A stretch of DNA of 23,660 bases from a virus. The notes under the pieces are model-generated. The model was not told the origin of the DNA. It saw nothing but the letters and a program-made list of their open reading frames with translations, and made no database searches. The stretch covers positions 1 through 23,660 of IMG/VR virus record IMGVR_UViG_3300045996_001150. One strand, written 5' to 3'. Made by a program: the position numbers and the translations under genes. The stretch's first letter is position 1; the number at the start of each line of letters is the position of its first letter. This document shows positions 1 through 6,297 of the stretch, in pieces.

Positions 1-2
1 CG

Positions 3-1055
3 AAAGGTTTCAGCTTCCATTGCATGACCGGCGAACCGGACGACAACGCCGGGACATGGTTCGGCCTGGTCACGGTCATTCGCGATCCGCAGCGGTGGGC
101 GAACAAGTGGGCAACGCAGATCATCGCGATTTTGAACACGACGGCGAAGGGCGGCATTATCGCCGAGAAGGACGCTTTCGACGATCCGCAGCAAGCCGAG
201 GAGAACTATGCGGCGCCCGATGCGATCACCTGGGCCGCACACGGGGCGCTCGCAAAGCAAAAGATCATCCCCAAGCCTGGCGCCGGCAACATCAACGGCC
301 TAGACGGTATGTTGCAGCTCGCCCTTGAGGAGATCCGGCAAGTCTCGGGCGTGAACATGGAAATTCTCGGCCTTCGCGACGCCAATCAACCCGGGGTGTT
401 GGAAGCGCAGCGCAAACAAGCCGCGATGACAATCCTCGCGACGCTGTTCGATAGCCTCCGGCGGATGCGCCGCTACATCGGTATCAACCGGCTGCACTAC
501 ATTCAAAACTTCCTTTCCGATGGGCGCCTGATCCCGATCATCGGGGAGGACGGGGCGAAGCGTTACATCGCGTTGCAAAAGCAGGCCGTCGCTGGTGACT
601 ATGACGTGATCGTCGAGGACGCCCCGACATCGCCAAACCAGAAGCAAGAGACATGGCAAATCATCATGCAGATGTTGCCGGCGATCCGCGACAAGCTCAC
701 GCCGCAAGTTCTGGTCCTGCTGCTCGAATATTCGCCGTTGCCGTCGAAGCTGGTCGACGCGCTCAAGCAGATGATCGAACAGCCGGACCCGAAAGCCGAG
801 CAACGCGCCGACATCGCCGACGCAACGGCGCTGGCGGAAGCCGAGAAGACGCGCGCCGGAGCGGCCAAGGACCGAGCGCAGGCGAACAAGACGAACCTCG
901 ACGGCATCCTTGAGCTGATTGGTGCCGCTGCAACGGGTGCCAGCCTTGCAGAAGCATCTCGGCTCTATAACGCGGTGCCTGGGCAGTCTAGATTGCCAGC
1001 GCCGGCCGGTCCCGATCTATCCGGCGGCGTCCCGGCGGGGGCGACGGTGAACTAG
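3..1055 (+). CDS. Portal protein, C-terminal part (P22-type), truncated by window edge
   Basis: The frame is open from base 3 with no stop before the first visible ATG at 24, so the gene begins upstream of the window; 350 codons are visible. The portal is the dodecameric ring at the DNA-packaging vertex that docks the terminase and later the tail adaptors. Supporting features are a QVSGVNMEILG segment followed by QPGVLEAQRKQAAM, which resembles the conserved core of P22-like portals, then a long helical stretch (LFDSLRRMRRYIGINRLHYIQ) and a charged Ala/Lys/Glu-rich helical tail ending in a low-complexity Pro/Gly segment, like the barrel end of P22 gp1. Its place upstream of scaffold and coat also fits, although a five-gene island now separates them. 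The last ~70 bases contain two copies of a motif related to the repeats downstream. The family is fairly certain; the missing N-terminus cannot be judged. Confidence 0.85.
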   Translation, partial: KGFSFHCMTGEPDDNAGTWFGLVTVIRDPQRWANKWATQIIAILNTTAKGGIIAEKDAFDDPQQAEENYAAPDAITWAAHGALAKQKIIPKPGAGNINGLDGMLQLALEEIRQVSGVNMEILGLRDANQPGVLEAQRKQAAMTILATLFDSLRRMRRYIGINRLHYIQNFLSDGRLIPIIGEDGAKRYIALQKQAVAGDYDVIVEDAPTSPNQKQETWQIIMQMLPAIRDKLTPQVLVLLLEYSPLPSKLVDALKQMIEQPDPKAEQRADIADATALAEAEKTRAGAAKDRAQANKTNLDGILELIGAAATGASLAEASRLYNAVPGQSRLPAPAGPDLSGGVPAGATVN

Positions 1056-1061
1056 CTGTGC

Positions 1062-1138
1062 ATCTAGATCAGATATAGATTGACAATCTCCGGCGAATAG
1101 GGCGCCTGATGGGGGTTGTTGATCTATATATCTAGATC
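1062..1138. repeat. AT-rich inverted repeat cluster upstream of parA (candidate centromere/operator)
   Basis: ATCTAGAT (1062-1069) and ATATAGAT (1073-1080) recur in inverted order as ATCTATAT (1122-1129) and ATCTAGAT (1130-1137); the left pair is separated by CAG, the right pair is adjoining. Related half-sites lie outside the core: TCTAGAT at 987-993 and GATCTAT at 1014-1020 in the portal 3' end, and ATCTAG at 1178-1183 in the parA 5' end. The block is markedly AT-rich against its surroundings. RHH partition proteins bind clustered short repeats upstream of their own operon, so a joint centromere/operator role is inferred. A TTGACA at 1080-1085 has no convincing -10 partner, so the promoter is not defined. 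Confidence 0.6.
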
Positions 1139-1156
1139 GCTGGCTAGGGGAAAGAT

Positions 1157-1822
1157 ATGCAGAAGCGAGCGCCAAAATCTAGGCCGTCGACTAAGGTCGT
1201 CGTGCTTGCGGCAACGAAGGGCGGCGTCGGCAAAACGACGCTCTCGGCCTGCCTGGCATGCTGGGCGGCAAAGCAGGGTCACAGGGTCGGCCTGATCGAC
1301 GCCGATCCGCAAGCCTCGCTCTCCCGCTGGGCACAGGTCCGGGGGAACAATGGGTTGGATCAGCCGGAGCTTTTGAACGTCGAGTGTGCGCCGGAAGCCC
1401 TGGGCCACGTTGCGGCGGAAGGGTATGACTGGCTATTCGTCGATACGCCTCCGGCCCTGGTCGACGACATTCAGAACGCCGTCGAGATCGCCGACTTTGT
1501 GCTCGTCCCGTCGAAAACCTCGATCGACGTCGAGGCGATGGATCAGATCGTCGAGATCATCGGCGAGGAAAGCAAGCCGTTCGCGTTCGTGTTGAACGAC
1601 GTCGAGGCGCGTTGGAAGCTCGACGCGGGCGCCGCGACGTATCTCGCCGAAGCCGGCCGCGTGCTCAAAGAAACCGTTGGCCATCGTCGGGCCTATGTGA
1701 CGGCCATGCTCGCCGGCAAAACCGGGCCGGAAGCCGAGCGCGACGGCAAGTGCGCCGAGGAAATTGCGGCGTTGTGGAAAGTCGTGCAACGGGCCGTTGC
1801 AAGCGCGAGGGCCAAGGCATGA
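1157..1822 (+). CDS. ParA-family partition ATPase (short, type Ib-like)
   Basis: The protein has 221 residues. It shows the deviant Walker A motif KGGVGKTT at residues 21-28, Walker A' LIDADPQ at 46-52 and Walker B LFVDTPP at 93-99, the signature of ParA/MinD-type ATPases. It starts directly with the ATPase fold and lacks the N-terminal helix-turn-helix of type Ia ParA, as expected for short type Ib ParAs that work with an RHH partner; such a partner follows with a 4-base ATGA overlap. ParA proteins bind nucleoid DNA when ATP-loaded and move cargo whose centromere-bound partner stimulates hydrolysis. The start at 1157 is supported by AGGGGA six bases upstream. VirC1-like or other ParA-type positioning proteins are alternatives. 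Its place between portal and scaffold is unusual, because partition genes are normally in plasmid or lysogeny modules. Confidence 0.9.
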   Translation: MQKRAPKSRPSTKVVVLAATKGGVGKTTLSACLACWAAKQGHRVGLIDADPQASLSRWAQVRGNNGLDQPELLNVECAPEALGHVAAEGYDWLFVDTPPALVDDIQNAVEIADFVLVPSKTSIDVEAMDQIVEIIGEESKPFAFVLNDVEARWKLDAGAATYLAEAGRVLKETVGHRRAYVTAMLAGKTGPEAERDGKCAEEIAALWKVVQRAVASARAKA

Positions 1823-2106
1823 CCGCAGACATCAGCGAGGACGAGGCAAGCAGCCTGTTCGATGCGCTGCGCAAGCGGCACGTTCGGACGGATGACAGGT
1901 CAATCTCAGGCCGTCGCGTTCGCGAGGCGCGGCCTATGAACCATCGACGGCGCGTCAAGAGTGACCGGACGGTACAAGTGAACCTCAAGTTTGAGCCGGC
2001 ATTCAAGAAGCTCATGCAGGCCGTCGCCGAGCAACGCAACGTCACCATGACGGAGCTGATCGAGCATGCGGTGAACGCCTACGTCAGCAACGGGGGCGCC
2101 GAATGA
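1819..2106 (+). CDS. Ribbon-helix-helix protein, ParG/ParB-like partner of ParA
   Basis: This 95-residue protein starts at the ATG overlapping the parA stop (ATGA) and itself overlaps the next gene the same way. Residues 51-95 fit an RHH fold: a strand TVQVNLKF (51-58), helix EPAFKKLMQAVAEQR (59-73), a turn NVTM and a second helix TELIEHAVNAYVSNG. Residues 1-50 form a polar tail that is strongly basic near RKRHVR and NHRRRVK, comparable to the flexible N-terminal tail of ParG-type proteins, which contacts ParA and carries an arginine that stimulates ATP hydrolysis. The role inferred is DNA binding at the repeats upstream of parA, acting both as autorepressor and as centromere adaptor. A plain transcriptional regulator or antitoxin-like RHH is possible, but no toxin gene is adjacent. 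Confidence 0.8.
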   Translation: MTADISEDEASSLFDALRKRHVRTDDRSISGRRVREARPMNHRRRVKSDRTVQVNLKFEPAFKKLMQAVAEQRNVTMTELIEHAVNAYVSNGGAE

Positions 2107-3176
2107 AGATCCTGATCGGCATCCTCGCCCTGATCGGCGGCGTCTACTTTGCCGGCGTCGAAGTGATCGGCGTGCACGAATACCTGATCGCCGAGCAAGG
2201 CGGCTGGACGTATGTCACGCTTGCCGGCGTCGGCCTCGCTGCGGTCGTTTCGCTGTTGCCGGCGTGCGCGTCGTTGGCGTGGAAGGGCCGGAAGCTCCTC
2301 GCCCTGGGCCTGTGGGCGTCGTTCTTTGTCGTGCTGGCGATCGTTATCATCTCCGGCCTGACGCGAACCGGATCGGCCGTTGACACGGCGCAAGCGAGCC
2401 GCGAGGACGCCGCATTGGCTCGTCGGCTGGCGTTGGCTGACGAAAAAGCGGCCCGCGCTCGCCTCGATACGGATCAGACGAACGTCGATCGGGAGTGCGC
2501 CAACGTCGCGAAGGACAAGAAGGGCAATCCCGTAGGCTCGGCGATTGGCCCGAAGTGCCTCGCCGCGTCGGAAGCTCGGAATGCGTCGCAAGTCGTGCTC
2601 GACAAGGCCGTCGCCGCGCTCCGGGGCACGAAAGGCGCAACCGTCGACAGTCTCGCAAGCCGTATCGCTGCGACGGGCTACATCACCGAAGCGCAATTCC
2701 GCACGATCTGGCCGTTGACGATCCCCGTCACGACGTCGCTCGTTTCGGCGCTGCTGATCTCGCTGGCGGTGTGGCTGCTGGGCGGTGAGGCTAAACCGGC
2801 CACAACTGCAAAAACTGCCGAAACTGTTGCGAAGCCGGTCGAAGTCGTTCAACCCGAACCGCTCCCGACGCCCTCGACGTCAGTCGCACACATGAACGTT
2901 GTCCCGATGAAGCGGCCGGCACCAAAGAAGCAAAAGGCGATACCGCGCCAGCCGGCGGCATCGCTGATAAAGTTCGTTCATACCTGCACAGCGAACGCGG
3001 ACGGGTCCAAGGTCGATCTCGAAGACTTGTTCAAGGCATATCGCGACTTCTGCGCTCGCGAGGACATGACGCCGCTCGATCCGAATTCGTTCGTCGACGA
3101 CATGCGACGGCTTTGCAACGCAATGGGCGCTGTGATCGAGGGCGGCGACGTGCTCGACATGGCTCTGACGGCATAG
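2103..3176 (+). CDS. Multi-pass membrane protein with possible winged-helix C-terminal domain
   Basis: This 357-residue protein overlaps the RHH gene by ATGA. Hydrophobic stretches are visible at about residues 3-20, 36-55 and 66-84, and a fourth near 199-222 (WPLTIPVTTSLVSALLISLAV). Between the third and fourth lies a charged helical segment with two cysteines (residues about 85-195). After the last membrane span come a Pro/Ala/Lys-rich linker and a compact domain (about 285-357) with the pattern DLFKAYRDFC...PLDPNSFVDDM, which recalls the winged-helix module at the C-terminus of D5-type viral primases. That resemblance is by eye only. If correct, the protein would tether DNA or a protein partner to the inner membrane. 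Coupling to parA and the RHH gene suggests a shared process, for example membrane positioning of the phage genome. No named family was recognised. Confidence 0.6.
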   Translation: MKILIGILALIGGVYFAGVEVIGVHEYLIAEQGGWTYVTLAGVGLAAVVSLLPACASLAWKGRKLLALGLWASFFVVLAIVIISGLTRTGSAVDTAQASREDAALARRLALADEKAARARLDTDQTNVDRECANVAKDKKGNPVGSAIGPKCLAASEARNASQVVLDKAVAALRGTKGATVDSLASRIAATGYITEAQFRTIWPLTIPVTTSLVSALLISLAVWLLGGEAKPATTAKTAETVAKPVEVVQPEPLPTPSTSVAHMNVVPMKRPAPKKQKAIPRQPAASLIKFVHTCTANADGSKVDLEDLFKAYRDFCAREDMTPLDPNSFVDDMRRLCNAMGAVIEGGDVLDMALTA

Positions 3177-3187
3177 GGGGGGGGGAT

Positions 3188-3403
3188 ATGAGCGAGGAGA
3201 AATTCTTTCGGGCTCTGGTGCTCCAAGCTCTTTGGCTGTTGCTTCTCTGCGCATTCGGCGGCCGACCGAGAGTGCAGGCCGCAGTGTTGCGCGGCGAGAT
3301 GATCCGCTTCTTTGACGATCACGGGAACCAATTGGACGGCGCCCGCGAGTATCGCCGCCAAGAGACATTTCCCGAATTGCCAATAGACACGAGGACGCAA
3401 TGA
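3188..3403 (+). CDS. Small membrane-anchored or secreted hypothetical protein
   Basis: The protein has 71 residues. The start at 3188 was chosen because a run of ten G residues (3176-3185) directly precedes it and can act as a Shine-Dalgarno element; the longer upstream frame would overlap the previous gene. The N-terminus has a short charged head (MSEEKFFR) followed by a hydrophobic stretch ALVLQALWLLLLCAFGG, which could be an uncleaved anchor, a signal peptide (a cleavage after VQA is possible) or a single membrane span. The remainder is short and charged. It overlaps the next gene by ATGA, so it belongs to the parA operon. Function unknown; it could assist the preceding membrane protein. 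Confidence 0.55.
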   Translation: MSEEKFFRALVLQALWLLLLCAFGGRPRVQAAVLRGEMIRFFDDHGNQLDGAREYRRQETFPELPIDTRTQ

Positions 3404-3675
3404 AACTCGATCTAACGCTCGACGCCGTGCTCGCAGCACGCAAGATCATCACCGACAAGCTCACAATCGCCATCAATCAGCCAACCGGCATTGATGAGGG
3501 CCGGTATGCGAACCTGCTCGCCGACGTGAAGGCGTTGGACGAGATCGCGGCGCCGCTGATCGAGGCGAAGGAAACTACGGAGCGCAAGGCGCGCAACCTT
3601 GCCCGCATCGCGGAAGATCGCGAGGCGTTGCGCGAGAAGCTGTCGGGCGTCACGCCGGAGATACTCGGCGCCTAG
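3400..3675 (+). CDS. Small helical hypothetical protein
   Basis: The product is 91 residues long and overlaps the previous gene by ATGA. The sequence is Ala/Leu/Glu/Lys-rich and almost entirely helix-forming, with heptad-like spacing in the second half (EIAAPLIEAKETTERKARNLARIAEDREALREKL), so a coiled coil is likely. There is no signal peptide, membrane span or cysteine. It is the last gene of the parA operon, and a strong hairpin begins 9 bases after its stop. Its function is not recognised; a structural adaptor or small regulator fits equally. Confidence 0.6.
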   Translation: MKLDLTLDAVLAARKIITDKLTIAINQPTGIDEGRYANLLADVKALDEIAAPLIEAKETTERKARNLARIAEDREALREKLSGVTPEILGA

Positions 3676-3683
3676 AAACTGCG

Positions 3684-3714
3684 AAGGCCCCGAGGGCTGC
3701 AACCCTGGGGCCTT
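3684..3714 (+). terminator. Hairpin terminator closing the parA island
   Basis: AAGGCCCC (3684-3691) pairs with GGGGCCTT (3707-3714) and AGGG (3693-3696) with CCCT (3703-3706), giving a 12-bp stem with one bulged G at 3692 and a six-base loop. No proper T tract follows (only CTGATG), so termination may be partial or Rho-assisted. It separates the cargo operon from the scaffold/coat genes. Confidence 0.7.
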
Positions 3715-3753
3715 CTGATGATGCCTAGACCTTGGTCCCGGATCTTGGCGGCG

Positions 3754-3769
3754 GAGCTGCTTACAGCTC
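3754..3769 (+). promoter_or_regulatory. Small hairpin in scaffold leader
   Basis: GAGCTG (3754-3759) pairs with CAGCTC (3764-3769) across the tetraloop CTTA. It lies in the 193-base gene-free stretch before the scaffold gene and directly upstream of the leader element shared with the coat gene. An RNA role in the leader (stability or translation) is inferred; the stem is short. Confidence 0.35.
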
Positions 3770-3772
3770 GAC

Positions 3773-3790
3773 GCTTGTCGCCGTGAAATG
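3773..3790 (+). repeat. Leader element, copy A (upstream of scaffold gene)
   Basis: GCTTGTCGCCGTGAAATG matches GCTTGGTCGCCGTAAAATG at 5040-5058 with one gap and one substitution. Both copies lie in the leaders of the two most strongly needed head genes. Each ends in ATG opening a tiny frame (here MADLGR then stop). Whether it is a promoter part, a protein-binding site or an RNA element cannot be told by eye. Within the rest of this leader there is also a 9-base direct repeat GCTGATTTG (3791-3799 and 3808-3816). Confidence 0.45.
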
Positions 3791-3868
3791 GCTGATTTGG
3801 GCCGGTAGCTGATTTGCCGATCCCCTTCAAGCTGTTTCGCGGCTCGCATGCCAAATAGGGGACGCTAG

Positions 3869-4957
3869 ATGGATACCGATACAACTCAGACGGCCGATCA
3901 GGGCTCGTCCGACTTCACTCCCGCAGAAATGGCTTTCATCAACTCGCAGGGCTCCGATCCTGCGGCGGCTGATGCCCTCGCCAAAGAGTACAGCGGGGGT
4001 AGTAGCCAGAACGACGCGACCGGCCTAGAAACGCAAAAAACAGGCTCTAGCGTCGAAAACGCCGATTTGCCGCCGAATGACCCGGCCGAAGGGCAGCTAA
4101 TCGACACGGAGTTTCTACAACTCGACGCCAACGGGCAGGTTCGGGACAAGCGCACGAATAAGTGGGTGTCGCACCAGGCTTTGCACCGCGAGCGCATTCG
4201 GCGGCAGGAAGCGCAGACCGAAGCGCAGACGCTTCGCGAAAGGCTCGCAGCCAAAGACGAGCGCTCGGCGATCCTCGATCAGTTCTTGAAGCCGGAAGAC
4301 AAGGACGGCGGCGACAAGAAAGCCGACGCGCCGAAAAACCCGTTCGAGGAAGCGACGATTGATCCGACCGTCGACTACATCGGCGCGTTGAAGCAGACGG
4401 CGCGCCGGCAAGAGTGGCAACATCAGCAGGCGCAAGAGCGCGCGCAGGCCGACGCGAAGCGAAACGAAGTCCAGACGTTCCGCTCGCAGTTTGAAAGCGA
4501 CGTCGCGGCTTACGGCAAAACGACACCCGACTTCGGCGCCGCGCTCGATCATCTGTCGTCGACCTTGGCAAAGACGGCGGCGCGTCGCGGCGTTGCTGCC
4601 GACAAGGTGCAAGCGACAGTGACGGCGATGCTGGTCGACATTGCTCGCGAAGCGCAAGGCGCGAAGAAAGGCATGGCCGAAACGCTGTACGGGCTCGCCG
4701 AGGATTTGGGCTATGTGAAGAAAGCCGCAGATCCGAAGGACGATCCGAAAAAGCAAGCCGAGGAAGCGATCGAGAAGATTGCAAAGGTGCAAGAGGCGTC
4801 GCGTTCGATCACCGGCAAGGGCAGCGCTGCGCAGAGTGACGGCTTGCCGAGCGTCGACGAATTTATCAATATGCCCACCGAAGACGCATTGAAGTTCGAG
4901 CGGGATTTAGGTCCGAACAAGTTTCGAGCTTGGATGAAGTCGCGAGGGCAAGCGTAG
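3869..4957 (+). CDS. Scaffolding protein (probable)
   Basis: The product has 362 residues and starts at 3869 with AGGGGA (3857-3862) six bases upstream. It is polar and mostly helical: an acidic, low-complexity N-terminal third rich in D, E, S, T and Q, then long Glu/Gln/Lys/Arg/Ala helices (QTEAQTLRERLAAKDER, RRQEWQHQQAQERAQADAKR) and a charged C-terminal end. This composition, the size and the position directly before the major capsid gene match podovirus scaffolding proteins, which fill the procapsid interior, guide coat assembly and leave before DNA packaging. P22 gp8 ends in a basic coat-binding helix-turn-helix; here the last residues (NKFRAWMKSRGQA) are basic and may play that role. 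Family membership is based on context and composition, because scaffolds diverge quickly. Confidence 0.75.
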   Translation: MDTDTTQTADQGSSDFTPAEMAFINSQGSDPAAADALAKEYSGGSSQNDATGLETQKTGSSVENADLPPNDPAEGQLIDTEFLQLDANGQVRDKRTNKWVSHQALHRERIRRQEAQTEAQTLRERLAAKDERSAILDQFLKPEDKDGGDKKADAPKNPFEEATIDPTVDYIGALKQTARRQEWQHQQAQERAQADAKRNEVQTFRSQFESDVAAYGKTTPDFGAALDHLSSTLAKTAARRGVAADKVQATVTAMLVDIAREAQGAKKGMAETLYGLAEDLGYVKKAADPKDDPKKQAEEAIEKIAKVQEASRSITGKGSAAQSDGLPSVDEFINMPTEDALKFERDLGPNKFRAWMKSRGQA

Positions 4958-4984
4958 GCGGCATGTAAGTCGACCTAGCATCCA

Positions 4985-5022
4985 CTGCCCGACGAGATGG
5001 CCAGCGTGTTCGCGTCGGGCAG
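4985..5022 (+). promoter_or_regulatory. 10-bp hairpin in coat-gene leader
   Basis: CTGCCCGACG (4985-4994) and CGTCGGGCAG (5013-5022) are perfect inverted repeats around an 18-base loop. It begins 27 bases after the scaffold stop. No T tract follows, so it is more likely an mRNA stability or processing structure than a classical terminator, although partial termination is possible. The 236-base gap 4958-5193 holds no gene; a smaller inverted repeat TGGCC/GGCCA occurs at 5098-5115. Confidence 0.5.
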
Positions 5023-5039
5023 GGTGCAAATCCCTTTCG

Positions 5040-5058
5040 GCTTGGTCGCCGTAAAATG
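5040..5058 (+). repeat. Leader element, copy B (upstream of coat gene)
   Basis: GCTTGGTCGCCGTAAAATG is the second copy of the element at 3773-3790. It sits 18 bases after the 10-bp hairpin and 135 bases before the coat start codon. The terminal ATG opens a short frame (MIRNRATA, then stop). The shared core is TCGCCGTRAAATG. Confidence 0.45.
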
Positions 5059-5193
5059 ATCCGCAATCGCGCGACGGCGTGACGTCTGCGCTCCGGCTGG
5101 CCCCGATATAGGCCAATCCAACAACAGGCATTCAATCGGCATCGCCCGAGCTGCGTCTAAACGCGCCCGGCGATCCCTGACGAGGGCGAAGCT

Positions 5194-6267
5194 ATGGCAG
5201 AGAACTCATTTGGCGTGAACGACGCGAACGCCGTAAAACTTTGGCAGAAGCGTCTCGAAGTCGCCGAGCGTGACAGCACCGACATTGCGCCGCTGATGGG
5301 CACAAGCCCTGACAGCATCATTCACATCAAAGAGGAAACGACGAAAGGCCCCGGCGATCGGGTGCGCTTCTCGCTGCGTCCTCGTCTGTCCGGCGCCGGC
5401 AAGACTGAGAGCGACGTCGCCGAGGGGCAGGGCGAAGGCTTGTCGATCTATTACGACGACGTGACGATCAATGAGCTGTTCCACATCGTCGCCGCGAAGT
5501 CCGAGAACACGATCGACCATCAGCGCGTGCCGTGGGATCTTCGCGAGGAATGCCGTGGCGCGCTCGGCGATTGGTGGGCCGACCGCAACTCCGCAGCATT
5601 TTTTAACCAGGTGTGCGGCAACACGGCCCAAGTCGACATCAAGTACACCGGCATGATCGCGACAACGGCTCCGTCGTCTGATCGCATCCTTCGCGCTGGC
5701 GCGCAGGCAAACGATCAATCGCTGACGAGCAGCCACCCGTTCGTGCTCGGGCTGATCGACAGCGCCGTCGAGAAGGCATCGGTCGGAAACAACAAGATCC
5801 GCCCGCTCCGCATCGGCGGCAAGCTGAAATATGTCATGTACCTCCATCCGTATCAGGTGACGTCCCTGCGGACGAACACCGCAACGGGTCAGTGGCTCGA
5901 CATTCAGAAGGCGGCAATGGCCGGCTCTGATAGCTCCAAGTCGCCGATCTATACGGGCGCGCTCGGCGAGTACAACGGCGTAATCTTGCGCGTGTCGCAG
6001 GACATTCCGCTTGGTTGCAACTCGTCGACGCCGACGACTGCCGTCGCCAATACGCGGCGCGCGGTGCTGCTCGGCGCACAGGCTGCGGCGGTTGCCTACG
6101 GGAAGAAGCACGGCCCCAGCAAATACCGCTGGAACGAGGAATTGCTTGACCACAAGCGCAAGCTCGAAGTCGGCGCCTTCTGCATCATGGGCATGAAGAA
6201 GACGGTGTTTAACAGCTCCGACTTCGGCGCGCTCGTCGTGTCCACCTACGCCGCTGCCGCTGCGTAA
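5194..6267 (+). CDS. Major capsid protein, N4-gp56-like family
   Basis: The protein has 357 residues and is preceded by GAGG eight bases before the ATG. Its pattern fits the N4-gp56 coat family (HK97-fold shells): an N-terminal segment with LWQKRLEVAERDSTDIAPLMG, an early strand-rich part ending at DDVTINELFHIVAAKSENTIDHQRVPWDLREECRGALGDWWADR (long helix of the P-domain type), the central YVMYLHPYQVTSLR segment that is typical of this family, and a C-terminal KRKLEVGAFCIMGMKKTVFNSSDFGALVV. The product forms the icosahedral shell. Its location after the scaffold and the long structured leader imply high expression. Pairing with a P22-type portal shows a mosaic head module. Confidence in the coat assignment is high. 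Confidence 0.88.
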   Translation: MAENSFGVNDANAVKLWQKRLEVAERDSTDIAPLMGTSPDSIIHIKEETTKGPGDRVRFSLRPRLSGAGKTESDVAEGQGEGLSIYYDDVTINELFHIVAAKSENTIDHQRVPWDLREECRGALGDWWADRNSAAFFNQVCGNTAQVDIKYTGMIATTAPSSDRILRAGAQANDQSLTSSHPFVLGLIDSAVEKASVGNNKIRPLRIGGKLKYVMYLHPYQVTSLRTNTATGQWLDIQKAAMAGSDSSKSPIYTGALGEYNGVILRVSQDIPLGCNSSTPTTAVANTRRAVLLGAQAAAVAYGKKHGPSKYRWNEELLDHKRKLEVGAFCIMGMKKTVFNSSDFGALVVSTYAAAAA

Positions 6268-6297
6268 TCCTTCAATCTCGGAATAGGAGCGCTCGCT

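Noticed and set aside
1086-1130. Full sigma70 promoter using TTGACA at 1080-1085
   Set aside because: No -10-like hexamer at 16-18 bases; TATATA-type sequences at 1125-1130 are too far away. Promoter left undefined.
5018-5040. tRNA T-arm-like AGGG-TGCAAAT-CCCT
   Set aside because: No matching acceptor, D-arm or anticodon arm can be built around it on either strand; the T-loop also lacks the conserved TTC.
5206-6153. Long minus-strand frame (315 codons) inside the coat gene
   Set aside because: It is antisense to a well-supported capsid gene, Arg/Val/Leu-rich as expected for a reverse frame of GC-rich coding DNA, and has no credible ribosome-binding site.
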